Assembly: GCF_018343615.1 (NCBI RefSeq)
Contig: NZ_JAGYPI010000004.1
Location: 1,588-65,587, forward strand
DNA from: Bacillus sp. FJAT-49736
Lineage (GTDB): Bacteria > Bacillota > Bacilli > Bacillales > Bacillaceae_C
Direction of reading: 5' to 3'
DNA: 64,000 nucleotides
Under the pieces are notes generated by a model. That model did no database searches and was not told where the DNA came from. It worked only from the letters and a program-made list of their open reading frames with translations. This document shows positions 22,425 to 33,384 of this stretch, in pieces (positions within the stretch are counted from its first letter, which is position 1; each line of letters opens with the position of its first letter). Made by a program: the position numbers and the translations under genes.

Positions 22425-23324
22425 TTGAATTATATAGAGAAAATATTAAATAGAGTTGCTAATAAATGGTTAAATGAGGAAACTTGGATTCACATTGGGG
22501 AAACCGTTCTGAAAATAATTATGGTATTTGTAGTAGCGTCCATAGTGATTAAAGTTGGCAAAGCAGCGATACGAAATATTTTTAAGGTACGTTCAAAATC
22601 ACTACTTCGTATTTCCGAAAGACGTGAAAATACATTATTAAAATTACTAGAAAACATCCTGACATATGTTGTTTATTTCGTAGCATTAATTACCATTCTC
22701 TCATTACTATCCATTGACGTAAAAGGTCTTCTTGCTGGAGCAGGTATCGTTGGACTTGCAGTAGGGTTTGGGGCACAAAGTCTTGTTCGTGATGTAATTT
22801 CTGGATTTTTTATTATTTTTGAAGATCAATTTTCTGTAGGGGATTATGTTGGTATAGGTAATTATATTGGAACTGTCGAGGAAATTGGGCTTCGAATAAC
22901 GAAGATTAAAAGTTGGACTGGTGAGTTACATATCTTTCCGAATGGTAGGATAACAGAGGTGACTAACTACTCCATACATAATAGTATCGCAGTAGTTGAT
23001 ATAAATATCCCTTATGATGGAAATATTGTAAAGGCTGAGAAAGTTATAGAGGAATTATTGCCGAGAGTGTCAAATAAATATGAAGAAATTGTTAATCATC
23101 CCGAATTGCTAGGAGTTCAGCAATTAGGAACTTCTGATGTAACTTTAAGAGTCATTGCAGAAACAAAGCCGATGAGTCATTGGCATATTGCCCGTTGTTT
23201 ACGGAAGGAAATAAAAATGGTATTAGACGATAATGGAATAAAAGCACCGTTTCCGAAACTTGTTATGTATTCTCGAAATGAAGAAGCGGACTTTCATAAT
23301 CATCATATTCGTAGGGGGGAGTAG
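22425..23324 (+). CDS. Small-conductance mechanosensitive channel (MscS family)
   Basis: A 299-residue MscS-type channel that opens under membrane tension to release solutes. It has three membrane segments (about 24-45, 75-100, 105-130). The pore-lining helix carries the Gly/Ala pattern GAGIVGLAVGFGAQSLVRD, followed by the beta domain with FEDQFSVGDYV. The TTG at 22425 has GGGAGG about 11 bases ahead. DUF951 follows after three bases, so the two are an operon. Confidence 0.93.
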   Translation: MNYIEKILNRVANKWLNEETWIHIGETVLKIIMVFVVASIVIKVGKAAIRNIFKVRSKSLLRISERRENTLLKLLENILTYVVYFVALITILSLLSIDVKGLLAGAGIVGLAVGFGAQSLVRDVISGFFIIFEDQFSVGDYVGIGNYIGTVEEIGLRITKIKSWTGELHIFPNGRITEVTNYSIHNSIAVVDINIPYDGNIVKAEKVIEELLPRVSNKYEEIVNHPELLGVQQLGTSDVTLRVIAETKPMSHWHIARCLRKEIKMVLDDNGIKAPFPKLVMYSRNEEADFHNHHIRRGE

Positions 23325-23327
23325 AAA

Positions 23328-23525
23328 ATGGAACCAAAAGAATTTGCACTAAATGATATTGTTGAAATGAAGAAACAACACCCATGTGGAACGAACCGTT
23401 GGAAAATAATACGGATGGGAATGGATATCCGAATCAAATGTGAGGGATGCGGTCATAGCGTAATGATACCTCGCAAGGAATTTGCAAGGAAAATGAAGAA
23501 GGTTTTAGTGAAGCATGAAGAATAA
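23328..23525 (+). CDS. DUF951 small protein (YyzM-like)
   Basis: A 65-residue conserved Firmicutes protein. It contains the family pattern HPCGTNRWKIIRMGMDIRIK followed by CEGCGHSVMIPR, with cysteines C36/C43-type spacing that may bind metal. It is found next to ychF or mscS in Bacillus. The ATG at 23328 follows GGGGGGAG. No function is established. Confidence 0.9.
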   Translation: MEPKEFALNDIVEMKKQHPCGTNRWKIIRMGMDIRIKCEGCGHSVMIPRKEFARKMKKVLVKHEE

Positions 23526-23545
23526 CATTCATGCTTCATTTTATG
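23510..23545 (+). terminator. Terminator after DUF951 gene
   Basis: The 10-bp stem GAAGCATGAA/TTCATGCTTC overlaps the last codons and the stop, followed by ATTTTATG. The T-tract is weak. Confidence 0.6.
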
Positions 23546-23633
23546 CAACATAACTAATTAGACTATAGAACAGTTGCTGAAAGTACCATGAATTTTTTAT
23601 TGGAATTTAAATCTAATAAATAATTGAAGCGCT

Positions 23634-23662
23634 TGCGCTTTTCTGTGATAATCCATATAATT
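23634..23662 (+). promoter_or_regulatory. ychF: Candidate SigA promoter of ychF
   Basis: TTGCGC (23634-23639) and TATAAT (23657-23662) are 17 bases apart, 70 bases upstream of ychF. A short palindrome AGCGCTTGCGCT overlaps the -35. Confidence 0.6.
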
Positions 23663-23731
23663 GTGAAAGGTTTAAATTTAGAAAGCAAGTAGATTAATTA
23701 TATAAATAGTTTTTTAGGGGAGTGACCAATT

Positions 23732-24832
23732 ATGGCGCTTACAGCCGGTATTGTAGGGTTGCCGAATGTAGGTAAATCTACATTATTTAATGCTATAACA
23801 AAAGCTGGTGCAGAATCAGCAAACTATCCATTTTGTACAATTGATCCAAACGTTGGAATCGTGGAAGTTCCAGATGAACGTTTAAATAAATTAACAGAAC
23901 TTGTACAGCCTAAGAAAACAGTACCCACTGCATTTGAGTTCACTGATATTGCCGGTATTGTCAAAGGTGCAAGCAAAGGGGAAGGCTTGGGAAATAAATT
24001 TCTTTCTCATATTCGCCAAGTCGATGCCATTTGCCATGTAGTACGTTGTTTTGCCGATGGAAATATTACTCATGTTTCAGGAAAAGTTGACCCAATCGAT
24101 GATATTACAACCATTAATCTTGAATTGATTCTAGCAGATCTTGAATCAGTAGAGAAACGAATTGGCCGTGTAGAAAAGCTTGCAAAGCAAAAAGATAAGG
24201 ATGCTGTAGCAGAATATGAAGTATTAGCAAAACTTAAAGAGGCATTTGAGGCCGATAAGCCGGCACGATCTGTAGAATTTACCGAAGAACAATTAAAGCT
24301 TGTGAAAGGATTGCATCTACTAACCAGTAAGCCAGTTTTATATGTGGCTAATGTTGGAGAAGATGAGGTTGCTGATCCATCCGATAATGAATATGTCCAA
24401 AGGGTACGTGAATTTGCTAAGAATGAGGATGCAGAAGTAATTGTTATTTGTGCAAAGATTGAAGAAGAAATTGCTGAGCTGGAAGATGACGAGAAGGTAA
24501 TGTTTTTGGCAGAACTGGGCATTAAAGAATCTGGTCTTGATCAACTAATTAAAGCTGCTTATAGTTTACTTGGACTAGCTACTTATTTTACTGCAGGCGT
24601 ACAAGAAGTTCGCGCATGGACATTTAGAAAAGGAATGAAAGCTCCTCAATGTGCAGGTATCATTCATTCAGACTTTGAAAAAGGATTTATCCGTGCGGAG
24701 ACTGTTTCGTATAATGATTTAATGACTGCCGGCTCTATGAACGCAGCCAAAGAAGCGGGCAAGGTTCGTCTTGAAGGAAAGGAATATCTTGTTCAAGATG
24801 GAGACGTAATGCATTTTAGATTTAATGTTTGA
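23732..24832 (+). CDS. ychF: Ribosome-associated ATPase YchF
   Basis: A 366-residue Obg-family P-loop protein (Ola1/YchF) that hydrolyses ATP rather than GTP and interacts with ribosomes. G1 is GLPNVGKST (8-16) and DIAGIVKGASKGEG follows. The base-specificity element reads NVGEDE in place of GTPase NKxD, consistent with ATP use. A coiled-coil insertion and a C-terminal TGS domain ending YLVQDGDVMHFRFNV complete it. The ATG at 23732 follows GGGGAGTGA. Confidence 0.98.
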   Translation: MALTAGIVGLPNVGKSTLFNAITKAGAESANYPFCTIDPNVGIVEVPDERLNKLTELVQPKKTVPTAFEFTDIAGIVKGASKGEGLGNKFLSHIRQVDAICHVVRCFADGNITHVSGKVDPIDDITTINLELILADLESVEKRIGRVEKLAKQKDKDAVAEYEVLAKLKEAFEADKPARSVEFTEEQLKLVKGLHLLTSKPVLYVANVGEDEVADPSDNEYVQRVREFAKNEDAEVIVICAKIEEEIAELEDDEKVMFLAELGIKESGLDQLIKAAYSLLGLATYFTAGVQEVRAWTFRKGMKAPQCAGIIHSDFEKGFIRAETVSYNDLMTAGSMNAAKEAGKVRLEGKEYLVQDGDVMHFRFNV

Positions 24833-24863
24833 CGCAAAGTACTTTGTATACTAAATAGAGACT

Positions 24864-24888
24864 GGCAGTGCATAGCACTGTCTTTTTC
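24864..24888 (+). terminator. Terminator after ychF
   Basis: The stem GGCAGTG/CACTGTC (one G-T pair) with a short loop is followed by five T residues, 30 bases after the ychF stop. Confidence 0.8.
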
Positions 24889-25005
24889 ATTTCATGATTG
24901 TTGGGATTTATCTCAAAACAACTTTACAAGAACAAATGTTTGTACTATTATGAAAATAAGCTTGTAAAATTATTAAGGATGCAATAAGTGTAACAGCAAC
25001 AAGCA

Positions 25006-25034
25006 TTGCAATTAGATGATTGTTGTGTTATACT
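25006..25034 (+). promoter_or_regulatory. Promoter of rpsF-ssb-rpsR
   Basis: TTGCAA (25006-25011) and TATACT (25029-25034) are 17 bases apart, about 85 bases before rpsF. Confidence 0.65.
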
Positions 25035-25044
25035 TTGTACTTGT

Positions 25045-25110
25045 GAGTAATGAGCGTATATATACATTGCTCCTTGCCCTTATTAAAGGGCCGTATAGTC
25101 CATAAGGAGG
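25045..25110 (+). promoter_or_regulatory. Possible S6:S18 autoregulatory leader
   Basis: Between the promoter and rpsF, the hairpin GCCCTTATTAAAGGGC (25076-25091) is directly followed by CCG. Many bacteria have an S6:S18-binding leader RNA before rpsF that presents a CCG in a bulge next to a hairpin, used for feedback repression. The elements here fit loosely; I have not shown a full consensus fold. Confidence 0.4.
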
Positions 25111-25120
25111 TGACAGAAAG

Positions 25121-25408
25121 ATGAGAAAGTACGAAATTATGTACATTATCCGTCCAAATATTGAGGATGAAGCTAAAAAAGCATTAGTTGAGCGTTTTGA
25201 TAACGTATTAACAACTCAAGGTGCGGAAATCATCGAATCTAAAGACTGGGGCAAGCGTCGTCTTGCGTATGAAATTGAGGACTTCCGTGACGGTTATTAC
25301 CGTTTAGTGAAAGTTTCTTCAAACCCAGAAGCGGTTCAAGAATTTGACCGTCTTGCAAAGATTAGCGGAGACATTATCCGTCACATTGTCGTTAAAGAAG
25401 AAGAATAA
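25121..25408 (+). CDS. rpsF: 30S ribosomal protein S6
   Basis: A 95-residue ribosomal protein that pairs with S18 on the 30S platform. The start [13 protein letters not shown] and [18 protein letters not shown] near residue 50 are typical. The ATG at 25121 follows AAGGAGGTGA with ideal spacing. First gene of rpsF-ssb-rpsR. Confidence 0.98.
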   Translation: MRKYEIMYIIRPNIEDEAKKALVERFDNVLTTQGAEIIESKDWGKRRLAYEIEDFRDGYYRLVKVSSNPEAVQEFDRLAKISGDIIRHIVVKEEE

Positions 25409-25426
25409 TATTATAGATATTTTTTG

Positions 25427-25442
25427 TGTTTCACGTGAAACA
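25427..25442. promoter_or_regulatory. parS site 2 (between rpsF and ssb)
   Basis: A perfect 16-bp TGTTTCACGTGAAACA palindrome in the rpsF-ssb gap, about 14 kb from oriC. It is intergenic, so coding constraint does not explain it. Confidence 0.96.
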
Positions 25443-25468
25443 TAAGCTAAGGGAAGGGGTTGATTCTG

Positions 25469-25969
25469 ATGATGAACCGTGTTGTTTTAGTTGGTCGATT
25501 AACGAAAGACCCGGAATTGCGTTATACTCCGAGCGGGGTAGCGGTTGCTACATTTACACTTGCTGTAAATCGTACTTATACGAATCAGCAAGGGGAAAGA
25601 GAAGCTGACTTTATTAATTGTGTAATATGGCGAAAACCAGCAGAAAACGTAGCTAATTTCCTGAAAAAGGGAAGCTTAGCTGGTGTTGATGGTCGTTTGC
25701 AAACTCGTAATTATGAGGGACAAGATGGTAGACGTGTGTATGTTACAGAAGTTGTGGCAGAAAGTGTTCAATTCTTAGAGCCTAGAAGTTCAGCTCCTGA
25801 TCGAAATAACAGCAATGATTTTCATGGCGGTGGTCAGAGAAATCAAAACAATCCATTCAGTCAAAATCAGAATCAACAACGAAACCAAGGCTATACTCGT
25901 GTAGATGAAGATCCATTTTCTAATGATGGTCAACCGATTGACATATCTGATGATGATCTTCCGTTTTAA
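25469..25969 (+). CDS. ssb: Single-stranded DNA-binding protein SsbA
   Basis: A 166-residue OB-fold protein that coats single-stranded DNA as a tetramer. The OB domain covers about 1-105 ([19 protein letters not shown]). A Gln/Asn/Gly-rich linker follows, and the acidic tip ends DDDLPF, the docking site for partner proteins. An upstream in-frame TTG at 25460 touches the GGGAAGGGG site, so ATG 25469 (nine-base spacing) or 25472 is the likely start. It lies in the rpsF-ssb-rpsR operon. Confidence 0.98.
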   Translation: MMNRVVLVGRLTKDPELRYTPSGVAVATFTLAVNRTYTNQQGEREADFINCVIWRKPAENVANFLKKGSLAGVDGRLQTRNYEGQDGRRVYVTEVVAESVQFLEPRSSAPDRNNSNDFHGGGQRNQNNPFSQNQNQQRNQGYTRVDEDPFSNDGQPIDISDDDLPF

Positions 25970-25985
25970 TACAAATTTTGAATAG

Positions 25986-26240
<255 letters not shown>

Positions 26241-26244
26241 TATA

Positions 26245-26280
26245 AAAAAGCTATTGGTCAATGGCCAATAGCTTTTTATA
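26245..26280 (+). terminator. Terminator after rpsR
   Basis: A 13-bp stem (AAAAAGCTATTGG with its complement) and seven-base loop end in TTTTT directly after the rpsR stop. Confidence 0.92.
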
Positions 26281-26420
26281 TATGTTTTTTATTTTACATA
26301 TAGTCCATAAGTGTGTCATACCATCCTCCTGCACTCTTTTCATCAATACTATATCTTATGGTAAAATATAGCTAGGATTATTTGTTTATGGGTATTTAGA
26401 AAGGGGTAAGTGGTGAAATA

Positions 26421-27359
26421 GTGAAAAGTGTGAAAGTAATTACTGAAGGGGCATTGTTGCTTACCATTTATATTGTTTTATTATTAGCTTTTTTATATAT
26501 TCCGGTCATCTATGTAATAGCAGCGATGTTTCTTGTTCTTCCATTTCTTCTATATAGTGCAAAGCATCCTTTAAAATATTCTTTTGTTTTTTTCGTTACC
26601 AGTATACTTATTTCCGCTTTGCTGGGAACAGTGCTATCTATTCCAGCTACATTCATTTTTGGAACTACAGGAATGGTAATGGGATATTGCGTACAAATGA
26701 AGAAATCGAAAGCTACTATTTTCGTTGCTTCCAGCTTAACCTTTTTAATTGATTTGGTCCTCGGATATGTTATTGCGGCAAGGTTTTTCCATTTTAATAT
26801 TTTGCAGCAAATGGTCAAATATCTTCGGACATCTTTCGAACAAACTGCCGAAATATTAAAGGCGATAGGGCAGGAACAAAATAATCAAGCATTAGAGCGG
26901 TTAAACGAAATCATTACCATAATTCAAACCTTATTCCCAGCTTTATTAGTAATCATGTCTTTTATGTTTGTTTGGCTATTTATTGTTATTAATTTCCCTA
27001 TTGCCAAACGTCTGCGAGTTCAAGTACCAAAATGGCAGCCTTTTCATAAATTACAGCTGCCGAAAAGTTTATTGTGGTATTATTTAATTACAATGTTATT
27101 AACCTTTTTTATTCATCCAAAAACAGGAAGCTTTTTAGCAGCTGCATTATTAAATCTATCATCTTTATTGCAAATCTTAATGCTTCTTCAAGGCTTTTCT
27201 TTAATAGCTTATTTTGGAAACATCAAAAAGTGGCCAAAAAGTCTTTTTATATTAATCATTTGTGTAGCTTTCTTATTTCCTCCATCGATGTTTATTATTT
27301 TGATGTTAGGTATAATGGATGTAGGTATGGATATACGAAAAAAACTAATGGGAAAATAA
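26421..27359 (+). CDS. yybS: YybS family membrane protein (DUF2232)
   Basis: A 312-residue polytopic membrane protein with about eight hydrophobic segments, found directly upstream of gdpP in Bacillaceae. Its family resembles substrate-binding membrane components of transporters, but no substrate is known. The GTG at 26421 has GGTGA just ahead and AAAGGGG further upstream. It leads the yybS-gdpP-rplI series, with gdpP starting 39 bases after its stop. Confidence 0.9.
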   Translation: MKSVKVITEGALLLTIYIVLLLAFLYIPVIYVIAAMFLVLPFLLYSAKHPLKYSFVFFVTSILISALLGTVLSIPATFIFGTTGMVMGYCVQMKKSKATIFVASSLTFLIDLVLGYVIAARFFHFNILQQMVKYLRTSFEQTAEILKAIGQEQNNQALERLNEIITIIQTLFPALLVIMSFMFVWLFIVINFPIAKRLRVQVPKWQPFHKLQLPKSLLWYYLITMLLTFFIHPKTGSFLAAALLNLSSLLQILMLLQGFSLIAYFGNIKKWPKSLFILIICVAFLFPPSMFIILMLGIMDVGMDIRKKLMGK

Positions 27360-27398
27360 TTTTTTTGATTAAACTTTTCACTTAAAGGAGCTGAAAAA

Positions 27399-29375
27399 AT
27401 GCCTTCTTATTTTAGTAAGCGGATGGTTCGATATCCGTTGTATGGTTTGATCGCGGTTTCGTTAGCCCTTTTAGGTGTTGTTGCGATTTTTTATTGGTGG
27501 ATTTCTGCAATTGCAATTATTTTATTAGGAGTCTTATTTTATTTCGCATTTGTATTTGAAAAAAAAGAACATTTAGAGGTAGAGGAATATATTTCTACCC
27601 TTTCCTACCGTGTTAAACGTGTCGGAGAAGAGGCATTAATGGAAATGCCAATTGGGATAATGCTGATTAATGATGATTATTTTATTGAATGGACAAATCA
27701 ATTTATGGCCTCCTGTTTTGATGAGGATACCCTAGTAGGAAGATCATTGTATGATGTTGCAGAAAATTTGGTGCCAATGATTAAGCAGGAAATAGATTCC
27801 GAGACAGTAACAATAAATAGTCGTAATTATCGGGTGATATTGAAATCGGAGGAACGCCTTCTCTACTTTTTTGATGTCACAGAACAAATGGAAATTGAAA
27901 AACTCTATTTAGAAGAACGCCCTGTTATTTCTATTATCTTTTTAGATAATTATGATGAACTGACCCAAGGAATGGAAGACCAGACGCGAAGCAGCCTCAA
28001 TAATTTAGTTACATCCATCCTTAATAAATGGGCAACTGAATATGGGATTTTTATGAAGAGAATATCTTCCGAACGTTTTTTAACCATTTTTAATGAAAAA
28101 ATATTATGGGATCTCGAAAAAGATAAGTTCTCTATTCTAGATGAAGTAAGGGAAACGACGGCAAAGCAAAATGTGCCATTAACTTTAAGTATTGGAGTTG
28201 GTGCAGGGATATCTGCATTACCTGATCTTGGTTCTCTTGCGCAATCTAGCTTGGATATTGCACTCGGTCGCGGTGGAGACCAAGTTGCTATGAAACAGTT
28301 AAACGGAAAAGTAAAATTTTATGGCGGTAAAACGAATCCTGTTGAAAAAAGAACACGGGTAAGAGCCCGAGTTATTTCACATGCATTAAGAGAATTAATG
28401 CTTGAAAGTGATAAAGTTATCGTAATGGGCCATAAGTATCCGGATATGGATGCGATTGGTGCGGCAATAGGAATTCGTAAAGTAGCGCAAATGAATCAAA
28501 AGGAAGCTTATATTGTAATTAATACTTCAGAAATTGATACGGGGGTAACTCGATTAATAGAAGAAGTAAAGCAGCAGCATCCTGAAATGCATGCTCGCTT
28601 TATTTCGCCAGATGATGCCTTAGAAATGGCAACTGAGGATTCACTATTGGTCATTGTAGATACTCATAAGCCATCCTTTGTCATAGAGGAAAGACTTATT
28701 AAAAAAATTGATAATGTAGTGGTAATTGATCATCATCGCAGAAGTGAGGATTTTATAAAAAACCCTCTTTTGGTCTATATGGAGCCATATGCATCTTCAA
28801 CCTCCGAACTAGTCACGGAATTACTTGAATATCAACCGAAAAATGAAAAAATAAACATGCTGGAAGCAACAGCTTTATTGGCTGGGATTATAGTTGATAC
28901 AAAAAGCTTTACATTAAGAACCGGTTCTAGAACTTTCGATGCAGCATCCTACTTACGAACTCTCGGTGCAGATACGATCTTAGTCCAAAAGTTCTTAAAA
29001 GAGGATATTAATACCTATGTAAATAGAGCAAAGCTTATCGAGGGAGTACGTATTTATGCAAATGGTATTGCGATTGCAAAGGGCGATGATGAAAGGAAAA
29101 CCGATCCTGTAGTTACAGCACAGGCAGCAGACACATTATTGACAATGGATGGTATTAACGCATCCTTTGTGATAACCAAACGATCCGAAAACGAAATAGG
29201 AATCAGTGCACGTTCCTTGGGAAAAGTAAATGTTCAAGTTATAATGGAAGCATTAGGAGGAGGCGGGCATTTATCAAATGCAGCAGCCCAATTAAAAGAT
29301 GTGACTATAAATCAAGCTGAACAAAAACTAATACAGGCAATTGATGAATATTTGGAAGGGAGCACGAAATCATGA
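27399..29375 (+). CDS. gdpP: Cyclic-di-AMP phosphodiesterase GdpP
   Basis: A 658-residue membrane enzyme that hydrolyses c-di-AMP to pApA. Two membrane helices (about 12-33 and 35-53) are followed by a PAS domain (about 80-160) and a degenerate GGDEF domain (about 170-310). The DHH/DHHA1 phosphodiesterase part follows: GHKYPDMD (344-351), DTHKPS, DHH (444-446) and a C-terminal [12 protein letters not shown] motif. All metal-binding residues look intact. The ATG at 27399 follows AAAGGAGCTG. It overlaps rplI by four bases. Confidence 0.97.
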   Translation: MPSYFSKRMVRYPLYGLIAVSLALLGVVAIFYWWISAIAIILLGVLFYFAFVFEKKEHLEVEEYISTLSYRVKRVGEEALMEMPIGIMLINDDYFIEWTNQFMASCFDEDTLVGRSLYDVAENLVPMIKQEIDSETVTINSRNYRVILKSEERLLYFFDVTEQMEIEKLYLEERPVISIIFLDNYDELTQGMEDQTRSSLNNLVTSILNKWATEYGIFMKRISSERFLTIFNEKILWDLEKDKFSILDEVRETTAKQNVPLTLSIGVGAGISALPDLGSLAQSSLDIALGRGGDQVAMKQLNGKVKFYGGKTNPVEKRTRVRARVISHALRELMLESDKVIVMGHKYPDMDAIGAAIGIRKVAQMNQKEAYIVINTSEIDTGVTRLIEEVKQQHPEMHARFISPDDALEMATEDSLLVIVDTHKPSFVIEERLIKKIDNVVVIDHHRRSEDFIKNPLLVYMEPYASSTSELVTELLEYQPKNEKINMLEATALLAGIIVDTKSFTLRTGSRTFDAASYLRTLGADTILVQKFLKEDINTYVNRAKLIEGVRIYANGIAIAKGDDERKTDPVVTAQAADTLLTMDGINASFVITKRSENEIGISARSLGKVNVQVIMEALGGGGHLSNAAAQLKDVTINQAEQKLIQAIDEYLEGSTKS

Positions 29376-29821
29376 AAGTGATCTTTTTGAAAGATGTAAA
29401 AGGGAAAGGAAAAAAAGGAGAAACAAAAAATGTAGCTGATGGTTATGCTCATAATTTCCTTTTAAAACAAGGATTAGCAGTAGAAGCAACCCAAGCTAAT
29501 TTAAAAGGTCTAGAAGCGCAAAAGAAAAAAGAGCAGCAGCTAGCCCAAGAAGAATTGGAAGACGCAAAAAAATTAAAGGAAGTCATTGAAAAGATTACGG
29601 TTGAGCTTAAAGCAAAATCCGGAAATGGTGGAAGATTATTTGGCTCCATTACTAGTAAGCAAATATCTGAGGAGCTTAAGAAAAAGCATAATATTCAAAT
29701 TGATAAACGTAAAATGGAGTTAAATGACGCGATACGTTCTTTAGGCTATACAAAAGTTCCTGTAAAATTACATTCTGATGTAACAGCAACTTTGAATGTG
29801 CATGTAACAGAAGAAAGTTAA
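29372..29821 (+). CDS. rplI: 50S ribosomal protein L9
   Basis: A 149-residue two-domain ribosomal protein with a long central helix. The N-domain reads [17 protein letters not shown] and [16 protein letters not shown]; the C-domain contains [18 protein letters not shown]. The ATG overlaps the gdpP stop as ATGA, indicating translational coupling. Confidence 0.98.
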   Translation: MKVIFLKDVKGKGKKGETKNVADGYAHNFLLKQGLAVEATQANLKGLEAQKKKEQQLAQEELEDAKKLKEVIEKITVELKAKSGNGGRLFGSITSKQISEELKKKHNIQIDKRKMELNDAIRSLGYTKVPVKLHSDVTATLNVHVTEES

Positions 29822-29907
29822 AATTGCCAGCTTCATAAACGATTAGAACGTGTTAAAATGTTATAGTAGAATGATTGATTGGATGTTTATTCTACATCCA
29901 AAATATT

Positions 29908-29939
29908 AATGTGGTCTTTCCTTTGATCACATTTTTTTG
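29908..29939 (+). terminator. Terminator after rplI
   Basis: The stem ATGTGGTC/GATCACAT (one G-T pair) is followed by seven T residues. A second hairpin GGATGT/ACATCC lies just upstream at 29881-29899. The next 150 bases before the helicase gene show nothing I can name. Confidence 0.8.
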
Positions 29940-30095
29940 TTTAAAGTGTAGTAAAAATGATAATGTTACTATGAATACCACGTTTGGTGGGTCATTCTTA
30001 TTAATATTGGTTCGAAATGAACGAGTCATACATTAGAGTATTTTATTATTTACATTAACCACTTTTTCACGAGGTTGATTAGGGGGTATGGATAA

Positions 30096-31460
30096 ATGAG
30101 TGATTTATTTGCAGATCGTATGCCTCCGCAAAACATTGAGGCAGAGCAAGCTGTATTAGGGGCCGTATTCCTTGAACCTTCTTCCCTAATTACGGCATCC
30201 GAGGTTCTGATTCCGGAGGATTTCTATCGAAACTCACATCAGTTGATTTTTCGTGTATTTTTGAAGCTAAATGACAGCGGAAAAGCTGTTGATTTAGTCA
30301 CCGTAGCAGAGGAATTAGCAGCTTCAAAGCAGCTCGAGGATGTAGGAGGCATTAGTTATTTAAGTGAACTGGCAGGTTCCGTTCCAACAGCTGCAAATAT
30401 TGAATATTATGCTAGAATCGTTGAGGAGAAGTCTTTACTTAGAAGACTGATTCGTACAGCTACGACCATTGCAACAGACGGTTATTCGAGAGAAGATGAG
30501 GTTGATGAACTTCTTAGTGAAGCTGAAAGAAGTATTATGGAGGTTGCAAATCGCAAAAATGCCGGGGCATTCCATGATATTAAGGATGTTCTTGTACGTA
30601 CCTATGATAATATTGAGCTGCTTCACAATCGAGTAGGGGACATAACAGGTATTCCGACTGGTTTTGCCGAGCTTGATAGAATGACAGCAGGCTTTCAACG
30701 GAATGACTTGATTATTGTAGCAGCCCGTCCATCGGTAGGGAAAACAGCCTTTGCGCTAAATATTGCTCAAAACGTAGGAACTAAGGCCGGAGAAAATGTA
30801 GCTATTTTTAGTCTTGAGATGGGTGCGGAACAGCTCGTTATGCGTATGCTTTGTGCGGAAGGTAATATTAATGCGCAAAATTTAAGGACTGGTTCCTTAA
30901 CTGATGAGGATTGGAGAAAACTAACCATGGCAATGGGGAGTTTATCAAACTCAGGTATTTTTATTGATGATACACCAGGTATTCGAATTAATGAAATTCG
31001 TTCCAAATGCCGAAGATTGAAGCAAGAACATGGACTTGGCATGATTTTAATAGATTATTTGCAATTGATTCAGGGTAGCGGCAGATCAAACGAAAACCGT
31101 CAGCAAGAGGTTTCAGAAATATCTCGTTCGTTAAAAGCATTAGCTCGTGAGCTACAGGTTCCAGTTATTGCTTTATCACAGTTATCCCGTGGGGTAGAAC
31201 AGCGCCAGGATAAACGACCAATGATGTCGGATATCCGTGAATCAGGAAGTATTGAGCAGGATGCGGATATTGTTGCCTTCTTATATCGTGATGATTATTA
31301 TGACAAGGAAACAGAGAATAAAAATATCATCGAAATTATTATCGCAAAACAACGTAATGGCCCAGTTGGAACTGTGTCTTTAGCCTTTGTAAAGGAATAT
31401 AATAAGTTTGTGAATTTGGAAAGAAGATTTGACGAATCCGGAATCCCAGCCGGAGCATAG
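30096..31460 (+). CDS. dnaC: Replicative DNA helicase (DnaB family; DnaC in Bacillus)
   Basis: A 454-residue hexameric fork helicase, called DnaC in B. subtilis and DnaB elsewhere. The N-terminal primase/loader-interacting domain (about 10-110) starts MPPQNIEAEQAVLGA. The RecA-like motor has Walker A ARPSVGKTAFALN, Walker B MILIDYLQLI and the arginine-finger region DIRESGSIEQDAD. The ATG at 30096 follows AGGGGG. Its neighbours rplI and purA match Bacillus order. Confidence 0.98.
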   Translation: MSDLFADRMPPQNIEAEQAVLGAVFLEPSSLITASEVLIPEDFYRNSHQLIFRVFLKLNDSGKAVDLVTVAEELAASKQLEDVGGISYLSELAGSVPTAANIEYYARIVEEKSLLRRLIRTATTIATDGYSREDEVDELLSEAERSIMEVANRKNAGAFHDIKDVLVRTYDNIELLHNRVGDITGIPTGFAELDRMTAGFQRNDLIIVAARPSVGKTAFALNIAQNVGTKAGENVAIFSLEMGAEQLVMRMLCAEGNINAQNLRTGSLTDEDWRKLTMAMGSLSNSGIFIDDTPGIRINEIRSKCRRLKQEHGLGMILIDYLQLIQGSGRSNENRQQEVSEISRSLKALARELQVPVIALSQLSRGVEQRQDKRPMMSDIRESGSIEQDADIVAFLYRDDYYDKETENKNIIEIIIAKQRNGPVGTVSLAFVKEYNKFVNLERRFDESGIPAGA

Positions 31461-31464
31461 ATGA

Positions 31465-31502
31465 AAAGAGAAATTGGTATTAAGCCAGTTTCTCTTTTTT
31501 TT
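31465..31502 (+). terminator. Terminator after the replicative helicase gene
   Basis: An 11-bp stem (AGAGAAATTGG paired with CCAGTTTCTCT, one G-T) is followed by eight T residues, directly after the stop. Confidence 0.9.
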
Positions 31503-31594
31503 GGTTCTTCTAAAACTATGTTGTTATTAGAAGGTGAATCTTTTTAATAGATAGAAATAAATTAATTACGAATAAATATATAATAATAATCTTA

Positions 31595-31609
31595 TAATGT
31601 TCGTGTTTT
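31595..31609. promoter_or_regulatory. Candidate PurR operator (PurBox) at purA
   Basis: TAATGTTCGTGTTTT, whose complement is AAAACACGAACATTA, closely matches the CGAACATTA-type PurBox bound by Bacillus PurR. It ends three bases before the purA -35. A clear second inverted PurBox, usual for strong PurR sites, is not evident. Confidence 0.55.
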
Positions 31610-31611
31610 GG

Positions 31612-31639
31612 TTGACTTTTTCATTGTAATTGGTAAAAT
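31612..31639 (+). promoter_or_regulatory. purA: purA promoter
   Basis: TTGACT (31612-31617) and TAAAAT (31634-31639) are 16 bases apart, about 57 bases ahead of the start codon, immediately next to the candidate PurBox. Confidence 0.6.
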
Positions 31640-31674
31640 AGGTATGTTGAAAAACGAAGACCGTGAATAATTAA

Positions 31675-32982
<1,308 letters not shown>

Positions 32983-32986
32983 CAAT

Positions 32987-33030
32987 AACAAGCTGATTTC
33001 ATGCATGAAATCAGCTTGTTTATTTTTTTT
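32987..33030 (+). terminator. Terminator after purA (34-bp perfect palindrome)
   Basis: The stem AACAAGCTGATTTCATG is followed at once by its exact complement (32987-33020) and a T-rich tail. It ends purA before the tRNA cluster. Confidence 0.93.
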
Positions 33031-33051
33031 GTAGAAAATTGCTGAAATATG

Positions 33052-33081
33052 TTGCCAAATTCAAAAATAGTATGCTAATAT
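33052..33081 (+). promoter_or_regulatory. Candidate promoter of the tRNA cluster
   Basis: TTGCCA (33052-33057) and TAATAT (33076-33081) are 18 bases apart. Transcription would begin near 33088, 20 or so bases before the first tRNA-half element. Confidence 0.55.
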
Positions 33082-33109
33082 AGAACATGTTGTTGCGATA
33101 AAAGAAAAC

Positions 33110-33220
33110 GATCCATTAGCTCAGTTGGTAGAGCACGATGACTACGCTTCAAAGGGATACATCCAGCGTACAGCTTGAACTGCTGCTTGATTAAGCTTAC
33201 TAAAAGCTGGACGTCGTAGA
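33110..33220 (+). ncRNA. tRNA-half/hairpin element, copy A (Lys-type 5' half)
   Basis: The first 26 bases (33110-33135) read as the 5' acceptor strand and D-arm of a tRNA-Lys, with few changes from the intact gene at 33274. No anticodon arm, T-arm or 3' acceptor strand follows. Instead there are two hairpins: TACGCT/AGCGTA (33143-33148, 33165-33170) and CAGCTT/AAGCTG (33171-33176, 33204-33209). The loop of the second holds GAACTGCTGCTTGA (33177-33190), identical in copies B and C. Stem 2 differs from B and C on both strands yet still pairs, which supports a conserved RNA structure. I do not recognise this RNA. Confidence 0.5.
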
Positions 33221-33273
33221 TGCAAACAATGTAAAAAAGTCAGCAACAATAGTATTACTTAAAATTATATTTC

Positions 33274-33349
33274 GAGCCATTAGCTCAGTCGGTAGAGCAT
33301 CTGACTTTTAATCAGAGGGTCGAAGGTTCGAGTCCTTCATGGCTCACCA
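33274..33349 (+). tRNA. tRNA-Lys (TTT)
   Basis: A complete cloverleaf: acceptor GAGCCAT/ATGGCTC, D-arm GCTC..GAGC, anticodon stem TCTGA/TCAGA with loop CTTTTAA (anticodon TTT at 33307-33309), T-arm GAAGGTTCGAGTCCTTC. CCA is encoded (33347-33349). Copy A of the tRNA-half element lies upstream with the same type of 5' half. Confidence 0.97.
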
Positions 33350-33384
33350 TTTTAATTGTTTACAAAACAGACTTGAAAAAATTT

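Noticed and set aside
24070-24522. 150-codon minus-strand frame inside ychF
   Set aside because: Antisense shadow of a conserved gene, serine-rich low-quality translation, no ribosome site.
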